Below, in pieces: positions 34,131 through 42,187 of a stretch of DNA of 64,000 nt (positions within the stretch are counted from its first letter, which is position 1; each line of letters opens with the position of its first letter). Origin of the DNA: an uncultured Oscillospiraceae bacterium. Its GTDB lineage: Bacteria > Bacillota > Clostridia > Oscillospirales > Oscillospiraceae. The stretch is taken from positions 39,996 to 103,995 of the forward strand of contig CAJTWF010000005.1 in assembly GCA_910579965.1 (NCBI GenBank), read 5' to 3'. The notes under the pieces were generated by a model. That model searched no databases and was not told the DNA's origin. It saw only the letters and a list, made by a program, of their open reading frames with translations. The translations under genes were made by a program, and so were the position numbers.

Positions 34131-34163
34131 ATTCTCTTCTTTGAAAAGAATGAAAAGAAACCT
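34131..34163. repeat. A/T hairpin repeat, short variant (copy 4)
   Basis: ATTCTCTTCTTTGAAAAGAA and the following T (34131-34151) form an imperfect palindrome, followed by GAAAAGAAAC. It resembles the other A/T hairpins but is shorter. It lies between the DUF1648 gene and hpt. Confidence 0.5.
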
Positions 34164-34634
34164 CTATCGCGTCTTTCTCTTGGCGGCGAAGCGGATTGCC
34201 GAGACGAGAAAGCCAATCACCGGGAGCAGGGCCGCGGCCATAAAAACCGCCGTAAAATGCTCCGGCAGGGGCTGGCACAGGGCCATGGCCCCACCGATCC
34301 AGGCAAATCCCCCCAGCACCGCCAGCTTGACCCCCGCCAGCCACGCTGGGGCCGAGGGCGGCAGCTCCCCCCGCTCCACCCCGGGGCGGACGGCGGCGCA
34401 GGCCGCGGTCAGCAGCAGGTATAGTATTACGCTGAACACCGGCAGCAGGAACAGCTCCCACTTGCCCGTCCACCGGTCAATCTCCCCCGCGCCGCTGTAG
34501 TGGCCGGGGATCTGGTCCGGGATCCACCCCCAGAGGAGAACAGGGCACAGAAATCCCGCCCCCAGCATCGCCAGGCACAGCCCCTCCAGGGCCCGCCGGA
34601 GGGGGGTCATGCCCCGCCATGGCCTGCGCTTCAT
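34164..34634 (-). CDS. Small DUF1648-type membrane protein
   Basis: A 156-residue protein with four hydrophobic helices (about 17-37, 60-80, 98-118, 124-146). The first loop carries the DUF1648 pattern PDQIPGHYSGAGEIDRWTGK. Family members are integral membrane proteins of unknown role, some fused to SdpI-like immunity domains; no SdpI domain is visible here. Its ATG overlaps the tilS stop (ATGA), so it is translationally coupled within tilS-hpt-ftsH. An A/T hairpin repeat lies between it and hpt. Confidence 0.75.
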   Translation of the reverse strand: MKRRPWRGMTPLRRALEGLCLAMLGAGFLCPVLLWGWIPDQIPGHYSGAGEIDRWTGKWELFLLPVFSVILYLLLTAACAAVRPGVERGELPPSAPAWLAGVKLAVLGGFAWIGGAMALCQPLPEHFTAVFMAAALLPVIGFLVSAIRFAAKRKTR

Positions 34635-35965
34635 AGTCCCCCTCCTGGCCGCAGCCTGGTCATCACCCGGTATTCCTCTATCTTTACCACCAGGCAGCTC
34701 TCCCCGGGCCTGGGGCGGAGGGTCCAGTCCGTGGCCACGCCGAAGACCGCCGCTGGTCTCCCGTCCACATACAGCGCGGGGTGCTCCCACCGGTCCTGGA
34801 TGGGGATCCGCCGGTCCGTGAAGAGCCGCTTGATGGTCCGCTGGCCGTTCTCCACCGCCAGACTTCCCTGACCATTCCAGAGGGCGATGGTCAGGGGCGC
34901 GGAGCAGCCCCCCAGCGCTACAGTCTGACCGTCCTCCTGGACAGGCTCTCCGCTCAGATACACCTGCACCAGCCATTTCCACCACACCTGGGTCCCCTCT
35001 GTCAGGAGCAGGGGGAGAGGAGGATCGGGTTCCCGGCGGAGGGTCAGCTTCGTCCCTGTCCGGTAGGCGCACAGGCGGCCTGGCAGATCCAGGTAGCCGC
35101 CGGGGCCTAAAGCCAGGGCCTGATCCACGTTCTCCCGCCCCAGATCCGTGAGGAGGGACCGGGACATCTCCCGAACGGTCCGGCGGGCCATGGACTGGTC
35201 CAGCTTTTTCAGCTCCCGGAGGGAGATCTCCGCCCGGTCCCCCTTGAAGGTAAACAGAGAGGCGTCCACCGCGCCCCGGAAGTGCTCGTCATCCTCCCGG
35301 AGGAGGTCCGCCGTGGCGGCCATGCGCCCGGTACACCCGGGGGAGATCTCCTCCAGCAGGGGAAACACCTCCAGCCGCAGGCGGTTGCGGGTGAAGCGGG
35401 TGTCGGCGTTGGTCTCGTCCTCCATATAGGAGATATGATGCCGGCGCACATAGCCGTCGATGTCCGCCCGGCTTGTCTCCAGCAGAGGCCGTACGATCCG
35501 CCCACGCACCGGCGGGATGCCCCCCAGCCCCCGGAGGCCGGCGCCCCGCAGCAGGTGGAGCAGCAGGGTCTCCGCGTTGTCCTCCCGGTGGTGGGCGGTG
35601 GCGATGCGCGCCGCCCCCACCCGGTCCGCCGTCTCCTCCAGGAAGCGGTAGCGCAGCTGCCGGGCGCCGTCCTCCAGGGACGTGCCAACCTCCCTGGCAT
35701 AGGCCGCCGCGTCAGCGCCGCCGCAGGTCAGGGGGATGCCCTTTGCCCCGCACCAGCCTGTGACAAAGCCCTGGTCCCGGTCCGCCGTGGGGCGGAGATG
35801 GTGGTTGAAGTGGGCGGCGTGGACCTGGAAGCCCCCCTTCCTCCCCATCTCCCACAGCAGATGGAGCAGGGCCATGGAGTCCCGCCCCCCGGACACGGCG
35901 CAGAGAATCAGCCCGCCCGGGGGCAGCATGTCCCACTTTTTCGTGAATGCTTGAATGTTCATCAT
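34631..35965 (-). CDS. tilS: tRNA(Ile)-lysidine synthetase
   Basis: Modifies C34 of the CAU-anticodon isoleucine tRNA to lysidine, an essential step for reading AUA. ATG 35965 gives 444 residues. The ATP pyrophosphatase loop is AVSGGRDSMALLHL, and HFNHHLRPTADRDQGFV and ARIATAHHREDNAETLLLHL follow, as in the family. The C-terminal TilS domain contains IKRLFTDRRIPIQDR and the end FGVATDWTLRP. Upstream frames read into the A/T hairpin at 35986 and are rejected. AAGGA lies upstream with long spacing. Confidence 0.95.
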   Translation of the reverse strand: MMNIQAFTKKWDMLPPGGLILCAVSGGRDSMALLHLLWEMGRKGGFQVHAAHFNHHLRPTADRDQGFVTGWCGAKGIPLTCGGADAAAYAREVGTSLEDGARQLRYRFLEETADRVGAARIATAHHREDNAETLLLHLLRGAGLRGLGGIPPVRGRIVRPLLETSRADIDGYVRRHHISYMEDETNADTRFTRNRLRLEVFPLLEEISPGCTGRMAATADLLREDDEHFRGAVDASLFTFKGDRAEISLRELKKLDQSMARRTVREMSRSLLTDLGRENVDQALALGPGGYLDLPGRLCAYRTGTKLTLRREPDPPLPLLLTEGTQVWWKWLVQVYLSGEPVQEDGQTVALGGCSAPLTIALWNGQGSLAVENGQRTIKRLFTDRRIPIQDRWEHPALYVDGRPAAVFGVATDWTLRPRPGESCLVVKIEEYRVMTRLRPGGGL

Positions 35966-35984
35966 ATCGTATGGATCCTTATCT

Positions 35985-36030
35985 CTTCTTTTCTTTTGTG
36001 AACAAAAGAAAAGAAGCAAAAGAAAAAACC
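35985..36030. repeat. A/T hairpin repeat, copy 5 (variant)
   Basis: CTTCTTTTCTTTTGT (35986-36000) pairs with ACAAAAGAAAAGAAG (36002-36016), followed by CAAAAGAAAAAACC. It occupies the dnaB-tilS gap. Confidence 0.75.
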
Positions 36031-36059
36031 TGAGAGGCGCCTGCTGTGACTGCCGGCGG

Positions 36060-37415
36060 TCACTCGTCCTCGTCAAACCGCAGCTCCACGGTGCTGAAGG
36101 CGGTGTACTCCGGGGTCCACCGCAGGGGCACCTTGCCCGTCTCCCCGTGGCGGTTCTTGGCCACGATGCACTCGGCAATGTTTCGGTTCTCCGTCTCCTC
36201 CTTGTAGTAGTCCTCCCGGTAGAGGAACATGACGATATCCGCGTCCTGCTCGATGGCGCCGGAGTCCCGGAGGTCCGAGAGCATGGGCCGCTTGTCCTCC
36301 CGCTTCTCGTTGGCGCGGCTGAGCTGGCTGAGGCAGATCACCGGCACGTTCAGCTCCTTGGCCATCACCTTGAGCATACGGGAGATGTCGCTGACCGCCT
36401 GCTGCCGGTTCTCCCCGGCGTAGCCCTTGCCGCCGGCGGAGGTCATCAGCTGGAGGTAGTCGATGACCACCAGGCCCAGGTTGTCCAGCCGGCGGCACTT
36501 GGCGTTGATGTCCGCCGCTGTGAGCATGGGGTTGTCGTCAATACGGATGTCCGACTGGCGCAGGGTCCGGGCGGCCTGGGTGAGCTTGCCCCAGTCCGAG
36601 GCGCTGAGCCGGCCGGTAGCCAGCCTCGTCAGCTCCACCAGCCCCTCCGCCGCCATCAGGCGCACCAGCAGCTGCTCCTTGCTCATCTCCAGGGAAAAAA
36701 CCGCCACCGTCGTCCCGCTCTGCTTGGCCACATTCAGGGCGATGTTCATGGCAAAGGAGCTCTTGCCCACGCCGGGCCGGGCCGCCAGGAGGATGAGGTC
36801 AGAGCGGTTGAGGCCGTGGATCTTGCTGTCCACAGCGGAGAAGCCGCTGGAGAGGCCGGGCAGGCCGGTTTTGCCGGAGGCCAGATCGTTGAGCTGGTCC
36901 AGAAAGGGCTTGATGAGCTGGGCCACCGGCACCAGCTCCTGGGCGCTGCGGCCCCGGCGGACGGCGTAGACCTTCTGCTCCGCCGCCTCCAGAATGGCCC
37001 CGGCCTCCCCCAGGCCCTCCTGGACCATGGAGGTGATCTCCCCCGCCGCCTTGGCCAGGCCCCGCAGCAGGGCCTTGTCCCGGATGATGGCCACATACTC
37101 CATCACGTTGGCGCTGGTGGGGGTGATCTCCATGAGCTGGACCAGATAGCTCCGGGTGGTCTGATCGTCGTAGGTGCCGTTTTTCTGCATCTCCTCCGCC
37201 ACGGTCACGCCGTCGATGGGCTTGGAGAAGCTGAACATGGTGTAAATGGTCTCGAAAACATCCCGATTCTGCTTGATGTAGAAATCCTCGGGCTGGAGCT
37301 TGTCCATCACGTCCTTGATGCAGTCCGCGTCAATGAGCATGGCCCCCAGGGCCGCCTGCTCGGCCTCCAGGGAGTGGGGCATCTGACGGAAGAGCAGCTC
37401 GTCGTTCTGCGCCAA
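36060..37415 (-). CDS. dnaB: Replicative DNA helicase (DnaB type)
   Basis: Hexameric 5'-3' helicase of the replisome (called DnaC in Bacillus). TTG 37415 is chosen because AAGGAGG (37424-37430) lies exactly 8 bases before it; the TTG at 37433 is upstream of that site. This gives 451 residues. The N-terminal domain begins PHSLEAEQAALGAMLID. The RecA-like domain has Walker A AARPGVGKSSFAMN and Walker B LVVIDYLQLM, then SQLSRANEKREDKRPMLSDL with the arginine finger region. It follows rplI by 38 bases in the gdpP-rplI-dnaB order known from Bacillus. Confidence 0.96.
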   Translation of the reverse strand: MAQNDELLFRQMPHSLEAEQAALGAMLIDADCIKDVMDKLQPEDFYIKQNRDVFETIYTMFSFSKPIDGVTVAEEMQKNGTYDDQTTRSYLVQLMEITPTSANVMEYVAIIRDKALLRGLAKAAGEITSMVQEGLGEAGAILEAAEQKVYAVRRGRSAQELVPVAQLIKPFLDQLNDLASGKTGLPGLSSGFSAVDSKIHGLNRSDLILLAARPGVGKSSFAMNIALNVAKQSGTTVAVFSLEMSKEQLLVRLMAAEGLVELTRLATGRLSASDWGKLTQAARTLRQSDIRIDDNPMLTAADINAKCRRLDNLGLVVIDYLQLMTSAGGKGYAGENRQQAVSDISRMLKVMAKELNVPVICLSQLSRANEKREDKRPMLSDLRDSGAIEQDADIVMFLYREDYYKEETENRNIAECIVAKNRHGETGKVPLRWTPEYTAFSTVELRFDEDE

Positions 37416-37453
37416 AGGCGACACCTCCTTCAATTCTCAAAAAGCGGCCGCGC

Positions 37454-37903
37454 CTACTTCTCCTCCACCACCATCACGTAGATGGTGCCGGAGACCTCGT
37501 AGCCCAGCTTGGCCCGCAGCTCGTAGCTGCCGAAGGCCTTGATGGGCTCCTCCATGACAATCTTCTGCTTGGCCAGCTCAATGCCGAACTGGGCCTGGAG
37601 GGCGTCGGACACCTCCTTGCTGGTCACCGCGCCGAAGAGCTTGCCGTTGGCCCCGGCCCGGGCGGACACCTTGACGGGGGCGTTCTTCAGCCGCTGGGCC
37701 ACGTCCTCCGCCTCCGCCTTCAGCCGGGCGTCCTCGGCCTTCTTGGCCTTCTCCCGCAGCTTCATGGTGTTCATGGCGTCCGCCGTGGCGGGTACGGCCA
37801 GCTTCCTGGGCAGCAGGAAGTTGCGGGCGTAGCCCTCCGCCACCTCGATCATCTGCCCCTTCTTGCCCTGGCCCCGCACGTCCTGCTGTAAAATCACTTT
37901 CAT
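37454..37903 (-). CDS. rplI: 50S ribosomal protein L9
   Basis: A 149-residue, two-domain ribosomal protein. The N-terminal signature is MKVILQQDVRGQGKKGQMIE with GYARNFLLPRKLAVPAT. A long central helix (MNTMKLREKAKKAEDARLKA) and the C-terminal domain ending VSGTIYVMVVEEK follow. GGAGGAG precedes the ATG. An A/T hairpin repeat separates it from gdpP upstream. Confidence 0.97.
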   Translation of the reverse strand: MKVILQQDVRGQGKKGQMIEVAEGYARNFLLPRKLAVPATADAMNTMKLREKAKKAEDARLKAEAEDVAQRLKNAPVKVSARAGANGKLFGAVTSKEVSDALQAQFGIELAKQKIVMEEPIKAFGSYELRAKLGYEVSGTIYVMVVEEK

Positions 37904-38036
37904 GGTTGTCTCCTCCTGCTTGGTTATGAGCCGGAAAATATGCCGGTCATCATATAGAATTTATTGCGAAAAACCGGATTGGTTCCTTCACATACAATGG
38001 AAAATTCCGCCTGGGCTGCCGGCAGCCGGTAAATAC

Positions 38037-38089
38037 CCTCTAAAGTTTTTCTTTTTGGTTCTTTTTCTTTGTTCACAAAGAAAAAGAAC
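38037..38089. repeat. A/T hairpin repeat, copy 6
   Basis: From 38038 to 38089 the sequence is identical to 60923-60974. It contains GTTCTTTTTCTTTG (38058-38071) pairing with CAAAGAAAAAGAAC (38076-38089), preceded by CTCTAAAGTTTTTCTTTTTG. It lies directly after the gdpP stop. Confidence 0.85.
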
Positions 38090-38097
38090 AGGAAAAG

Positions 38098-40083
38098 TCA
38101 CGGCGCGTAGTAGTCCTCGATGGCCTCCGCCACCCGCTGGCGCACGGCGTACAGGTCAGCGCCGGACACATGGCCTCCGGCGGCGGTGGCGTTGCCGCCG
38201 CCCCCCAGCCGCTCCAGAATCACCTGCACGTTCACCTCCCCCAGGGACCGGCCGGACATGGACACCCCGTCCCCCTGGCGGTAGAGCACCACCGAGGCCT
38301 GAACGCCCTGGAGGGAGAGCAGGTCGTCGGCCGCCTTGGCGGCGGTGACCCGGCTGACCTCCTTCTCCGCCACGGCCAGGGCCACGTCCCCGTGGATCAT
38401 CTGGGCGCAGCGAATGATGTCATAGCGCTGGATCATGCTGGGCAGGTCGCTCTGGAAGTAGAGGCGCACCTCCGCCGGGTCCGCCCCGGCCCGGCGCAGG
38501 AAGGCCGCCGCCTCAAAGGTGCGGCTGCCGGAGCGCATGCTGAAGTTCTTCGTGTCCAGCACAATGCCCGCCAGCAGGGCCTCCGCCTCCCCCCGCAGCA
38601 GGTCGCTGGGCTCCACCAGGTACTGGAGCAGCTCCGTCACCAGCTCTGAGGCCGAGGAGGCGTAGGGCTCGTGGAAGTTGAGGGCCGCGTTCTCGATATA
38701 GTCCGCCGCCCGGCGGTGGTGGTCAATGACCGCCACCCGGTTGCAGGCGTCCAGCAGCTGCCGGTTCTCCACCAGATCCGGCCGGTTGGTGTCCACCACC
38801 ACCAGCAGGGCCCCCGCCTGGGCGTGGATGAAGGCGTCGGGACCGCTGACAAATACGTCCCCGTACTCCGGCAGGCTGGCCAGCTTGCGCACCAGGGGCC
38901 GGGCGTTGTTGCCCTCCAGGTCGATGACGATCTGGGCCCGCTTTCCCCGCTTCCGGGCCGCGCAGCACACGCCCGCCGCCGCGCCCACCGCGTCCATGTC
39001 CGCGTACTCGTGGCCCATGATGTAGACCTGGCCGGCGTCGGAGATGAGCTCGCCCAGGGCCTTGGCCATAACCCGGCTCTTTACCTTGGTCCGCTTCTCT
39101 GTGGACTTGGACCGGCCGCCGTAGAACTGGAAGTCCAGGCTGTCCTTCACCACGGCCTGATCGCCGCCCCGGCTCAGACTCATCTCGATGGACTTCTCCG
39201 CCCAGCGGAAGGCGTCCTCGTAGCTGTCGCAGTCCCGGCCCACGCCGATGGACAGGGAGGCGCTGACCCCGTCCTCGCTGACCACCTGATGGATGGCCTC
39301 CAGTACGGAGAACTTCTCCTCCACGATCCGCTGGAAGAACTGCTCGTCGCAGATGAAGAGATAGCGGTCCCGGTCGTACTTGCGCAGAAGGCCGCCGGAG
39401 TCGGTGACCCAGGCGTTGAGCTTCTCGTCCACCTGGGCCAGCACGGCGCTCTTGGCGGCCTCGCCTCCGGCCTTGAGCAGCTCCTCATAGTTGTCCAGCA
39501 CCAGGATGGAGACCACAGTCCGGCTGGCCTCCAGGATGGCCTTCATGTGCTGGCTCTCGGTGACGTCCACGAAGTAGGCGGTGATAATCTGGCCCTGGCT
39601 GGCGGTCCGGCCCCCCATGCGGCCTGTGGAGGCGTAGATCTGGTAGGTGCCGCCGGCAAAGGGGGCCACGTCCCAGGGCTGGTTGCCGTCCAGGACCCAC
39701 TGGTAATTGAAGTCCGGGGCCAGATCATGGATGGTCATGTCAAAGAGGCTGTCCTGGGCGTCCGCCAGGCCCACGAAGCTGTCGTTGGCCCAGATGATCT
39801 CCCCGTTGTCCGCCCGGAAGACCACCACCGGCAGGGGCGTGTTGAGCATGCTGTTTTTGTTGATGGAGTCCACGCCGCCGGTGATGGTCTCAATATACTG
39901 CATCACGCTGCGCCGGCGGCGGGTGGTCTGCCGGCGGTAGAAGAGATAGAGCAGGACCAGCGCGGCCAGCTCCGCCGCCCCCAGCAGGGGCTGGAGGGGG
40001 GCCGTGACCGCGGCGAACAGGACCAGACAAAGAAAATAGGGCTGTAAATTTGGCTCAATCAGCCGGGATAGCTTCTTATGCAC
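38098..40083 (-). CDS. gdpP: Cyclic-di-AMP phosphodiesterase GdpP (DHH family)
   Basis: Membrane phosphodiesterase that hydrolyses c-di-AMP, affecting osmotic and cell-wall balance. GTG 40083 (AAGGGAG 9 bases upstream) gives 661 residues, close to Bacillus GdpP. Two helices lie near the N-terminus (about 17-55). A PAS-like region follows (about 75-175, PLPVVVFRADNGEIIWANDS), then a degenerate GGDEF domain (ASLSIGVG, without GGDEF). The DHH domain has MGHEYADMDAVGAAAGV, VVDTNRPDL and VIDHHRRAAD, and the DHHA1 domain ends with LGGGGNATAAGGHVSG. It starts the gdpP-rplI-dnaB order. Confidence 0.95.
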   Translation of the reverse strand: MHKKLSRLIEPNLQPYFLCLVLFAAVTAPLQPLLGAAELAALVLLYLFYRRQTTRRRRSVMQYIETITGGVDSINKNSMLNTPLPVVVFRADNGEIIWANDSFVGLADAQDSLFDMTIHDLAPDFNYQWVLDGNQPWDVAPFAGGTYQIYASTGRMGGRTASQGQIITAYFVDVTESQHMKAILEASRTVVSILVLDNYEELLKAGGEAAKSAVLAQVDEKLNAWVTDSGGLLRKYDRDRYLFICDEQFFQRIVEEKFSVLEAIHQVVSEDGVSASLSIGVGRDCDSYEDAFRWAEKSIEMSLSRGGDQAVVKDSLDFQFYGGRSKSTEKRTKVKSRVMAKALGELISDAGQVYIMGHEYADMDAVGAAAGVCCAARKRGKRAQIVIDLEGNNARPLVRKLASLPEYGDVFVSGPDAFIHAQAGALLVVVDTNRPDLVENRQLLDACNRVAVIDHHRRAADYIENAALNFHEPYASSASELVTELLQYLVEPSDLLRGEAEALLAGIVLDTKNFSMRSGSRTFEAAAFLRRAGADPAEVRLYFQSDLPSMIQRYDIIRCAQMIHGDVALAVAEKEVSRVTAAKAADDLLSLQGVQASVVLYRQGDGVSMSGRSLGEVNVQVILERLGGGGNATAAGGHVSGADLYAVRQRVAEAIEDYYAP

Positions 40084-40203
40084 CGTGAGCTTCTCCCTTC
40101 TTTTTCTCCCGCGGCCGGCGCGGGGCGCACACATATAACTACTCTATTATAGCACAGGGAGCGGGGTGTTTACAAGAAAATTAATTTTTGGTCAGGAAAA
40201 TCC

Positions 40204-40252
40204 ATTTTCGCGGCGGCAGATGGATCCCTGCGGGCTTTGTACAGGGGCGGGC
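40204..40252. repeat. 49-bp dispersed repeat, copy A
   Basis: ATTTTCGCGGCGGCAGATGG (40204-40223) is identical to 51032-51051, and similarity continues through CAGGGGCGGGC to 40252. It lies in the 237-base gap between gdpP and spmB, which otherwise contains no gene. Confidence 0.7.
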
Positions 40253-40320
40253 CCGGGAAAGGATACGGCAAAAAAATCTGCGGAGGCCGCCGTTCAGCCG
40301 GCGTTCTCCGCAGTCTTAAC

Positions 40321-40842
40321 TTATGTTCCGAACAGCAGCCGCACCGCCCAGGCTGCGGCCACAAACCCGGTGAGATCCGCGATGAGGGCGGCGGGGATGG
40401 CGTAGCGGGTTTTGTGGACCCCGGCGGAGCCGAAGTAGACGGCGATGGTGTAGAAGGTGGTCTCCGTGCTGCCCAGCATGACGGCGGCCACCCGGCCTAC
40501 ATAGGAGTCCGGGCCGTGGGCGCTCATGAGCTCGCTGCCGATGGCCAGGGCCCCGCTGCCGCTGACCGGGCGGATGAAGAGCAGGGCCGCCGTCTCCGGC
40601 GGGATGCCCAGGCGCACCAGGAGCGGGGCCAGCAGCTGCCCCAGCAGATCCAGAACCCCGCTGGCCCGGAGCATGTACACCGCCGTCATCAGTCCCACCA
40701 GATTGGGCAGGATGCGCAGCAGGATGGTCAGCCCCTCCTCCGCCCCCTGGGCCAGCGCGTCAAATACATTTACCCTTCTGCCAACGCCGAACAGGGCCGT
40801 ACAGGCCAGCAGCAGCGGCACCAGATAGGCGGAATAGTCCAC
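40321..40842 (-). CDS. spmB: Spore maturation protein B
   Basis: A 173-residue polytopic membrane protein of the nucleoside-recognition/Gate domain family. SpmA and SpmB are needed for spore core dehydration in Bacillus. The Gate signature is FIRPVSGSGALAIGSELM with AVMLGSTETTFYTIAVYFGS, and the N-terminal LLRILPNLVGLMTAVYMLRA. AGGGAGGAG precedes the ATG. It lies 52 bases after spmA and supports a sporulating organism. Confidence 0.94.
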   Translation of the reverse strand: MDYSAYLVPLLLACTALFGVGRRVNVFDALAQGAEEGLTILLRILPNLVGLMTAVYMLRASGVLDLLGQLLAPLLVRLGIPPETAALLFIRPVSGSGALAIGSELMSAHGPDSYVGRVAAVMLGSTETTFYTIAVYFGSAGVHKTRYAIPAALIADLTGFVAAAWAVRLLFGT

Positions 40843-40894
40843 GGAAGCTCCTCCCTTTCTGCCGTCATCCCCTTCTCTCCCCCAAAAATGACGG

Positions 40895-41473
40895 CTAATT
40901 TCTCCATATTTTTCCCAGCGCCTTGGCCGCCAGCAGACCCGCCGTCACCGACAGCACCGAGGCCAGCCACACCGCCGGCAGGATGTCAAAGGCGCTCTCC
41001 GCGCCCAGGGCCCCGCGCACCCCGGCCACCGTGGTGGGCAGCAGCTGGATGGACGCCGTGTTCAGCACCACCAGGGTGCACAGCTCATCCGTGGCCCGGC
41101 CGCCGCTGCCCCGGGCCATCCGGCCCGCCGCCCGGATCCCCAGGGGCGTGGCCGCGTTGCCCAGCCCCAGCAGATTGGCGGACACGTTGCCGGACAGGGC
41201 CGCCAGGGTGTCCGGGTCCCGGCAGGCCCGGGGCAGAAGGCGGCAGAGCACGGGCCGGAACAGGCGGCTCAGTCCGTCCATCATGCCGCTGGCCTTCATC
41301 ACCGCCATGACCCCGTTCCACAGGCACATGATCCCCGCCATGCTCAGGCACAGCTCCACCGCCGCGCCCGCGCCCTCCATGGCCGCCGCGCCCACCGCTC
41401 CGGTGGTCCCGTTGTACAGCCCGAAGACCACCGAGACCACCACCATTCCCGTCCAGATCCACGCCATTGCCAT
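40895..41473 (-). CDS. spmA: Spore maturation protein A
   Basis: A 192-residue polytopic Gate-domain membrane protein, partner of SpmB. The conserved ALSGNVSANLLGLGNAATPL (with GIRAA after it) and ELCTLVVLNTASIQLLPTTV are typical of SpmA. GAGGAGGG lies 9 bases before ATG 41473; a second in-frame ATG two codons later is less well placed. It is divergent from the AbrB-family gene. Confidence 0.94.
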   Translation of the reverse strand: MAMAWIWTGMVVVSVVFGLYNGTTGAVGAAAMEGAGAAVELCLSMAGIMCLWNGVMAVMKASGMMDGLSRLFRPVLCRLLPRACRDPDTLAALSGNVSANLLGLGNAATPLGIRAAGRMARGSGGRATDELCTLVVLNTASIQLLPTTVAGVRGALGAESAFDILPAVWLASVLSVTAGLLAAKALGKIWRN

Positions 41474-41581
41474 GCTCTGTCGCCCTCCTCTTCCAGTTGG
41501 ACAGCCGGGGCCGTCCCTCTATATATAGCGGCGCAAAAGAAAAACATGCAGAAATTTCCAGACATTTTTTGTCAAAATTTG

Positions 41582-41611
41582 TTGAAAAAGGCGGGGCAAG
41601 TGTGGTAATCT
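41582..41611 (+). promoter_or_regulatory. Likely promoter of the abrB-like gene
   Basis: TTGAAA (41582-41587), 18 bases, TAATCT (41606-41611) with the extended -10 element TGG directly before it. Confidence 0.5.
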
Positions 41612-41671
41612 AATCCCAGGGCCGGCGGCGGAGGCCACCGCGCCCACATCTGTAGGACAGGAGGCCGGACA

Positions 41672-41923
41672 ATGAAATCCACCGGTATTGTGAGAAGAAT
41701 TGACGAGCTGGGACGGATCGTGCTCCCGATTGAATTGCGCCGTACCCTGGACATTGGAGAGCGGGAGACCATGGAAATTTTCGTGGAGGGCTCCTCTGTT
41801 GTTCTGAAAAAGTACCGCCCTACCTGTATTTTCTGTGACAGCGCCAAGGATATTGCCATCTTCAAGGGCAAGAATATCTGCCCCAAGTGCCTGTCGGAGC
41901 TGAAGCGGGCGGCGGAGGTGTGA
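41672..41923 (+). CDS. abrB: AbrB-family transition-state regulator
   Basis: An 83-residue, swapped-hairpin DNA-binding protein that in sporulating Firmicutes represses stationary-phase genes. The AbrB domain is MKSTGIVRRIDELGRIVLPI then RRTLDIGERETMEIFVEG. The C-terminal part carries CIFC and CPKC (residues about 52-74), a probable zinc knuckle common in clostridial AbrB proteins. AGGAGG precedes the ATG. A very strong terminator follows 8 bases after the stop, so the gene is monocistronic. Confidence 0.93.
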   Translation: MKSTGIVRRIDELGRIVLPIELRRTLDIGERETMEIFVEGSSVVLKKYRPTCIFCDSAKDIAIFKGKNICPKCLSELKRAAEV

Positions 41924-41931
41924 TTCGAAAA

Positions 41932-41977
41932 GGGTCCCGGAAACCACAATCTCGTGGTTTCCGGGACCCACCCTTTT
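41932..41977 (+). terminator. Terminator after abrB
   Basis: A perfect 16-bp stem pairs GGGTCCCGGAAACCAC (41932-41947) with GTGGTTTCCGGGACCC (41954-41969), then ACCCTTTTTT. Confidence 0.93.
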
Positions 41978-41980
41978 TTA

Positions 41981-42141
41981 GAACCTGTATTCACAACCGT
42001 TGCACGCTGTCTGGCCAGTCTTTTTCCCGCCATACTGCGTCGATTTCCCTTGCAATCCGTCAGGATTGCCGCGGAAAATCTCCTTGTCTGACGAGAAAAA
42101 TCCTCGTCCATCCAGCATCCCCCAGTTATGAATACAGGTTC
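41981..42141. mobile_element. 161-bp MITE-like element with terminal inverted repeats and TTA direct repeats
   Basis: GAACCTGTATTCA (41981-41993) and TGAATACAGGTTC (42129-42141) are perfect inverted ends. TTA lies immediately outside both ends (41978-41980 and 42142-42144), a likely 3-bp target duplication. The interior has smaller symmetric parts (GCAATCC/GGATTGC). There is no gene; a minus-strand frame through it continues into the abrB terminator and is not a protein. A second, truncated relative ends the window at 63949. Confidence 0.75.
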
Positions 42142-42187
42142 TTAGAGCCGGGATTCACCGGTTAGAAATACAGCTTCTCGGGAGCGC

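Noticed and set aside
41572..42111. 179-codon minus-strand frame through the MITE
   Set aside because: It reads through the mobile element, the abrB terminator and the abrB gene in antisense; such frames come with this repeat type.
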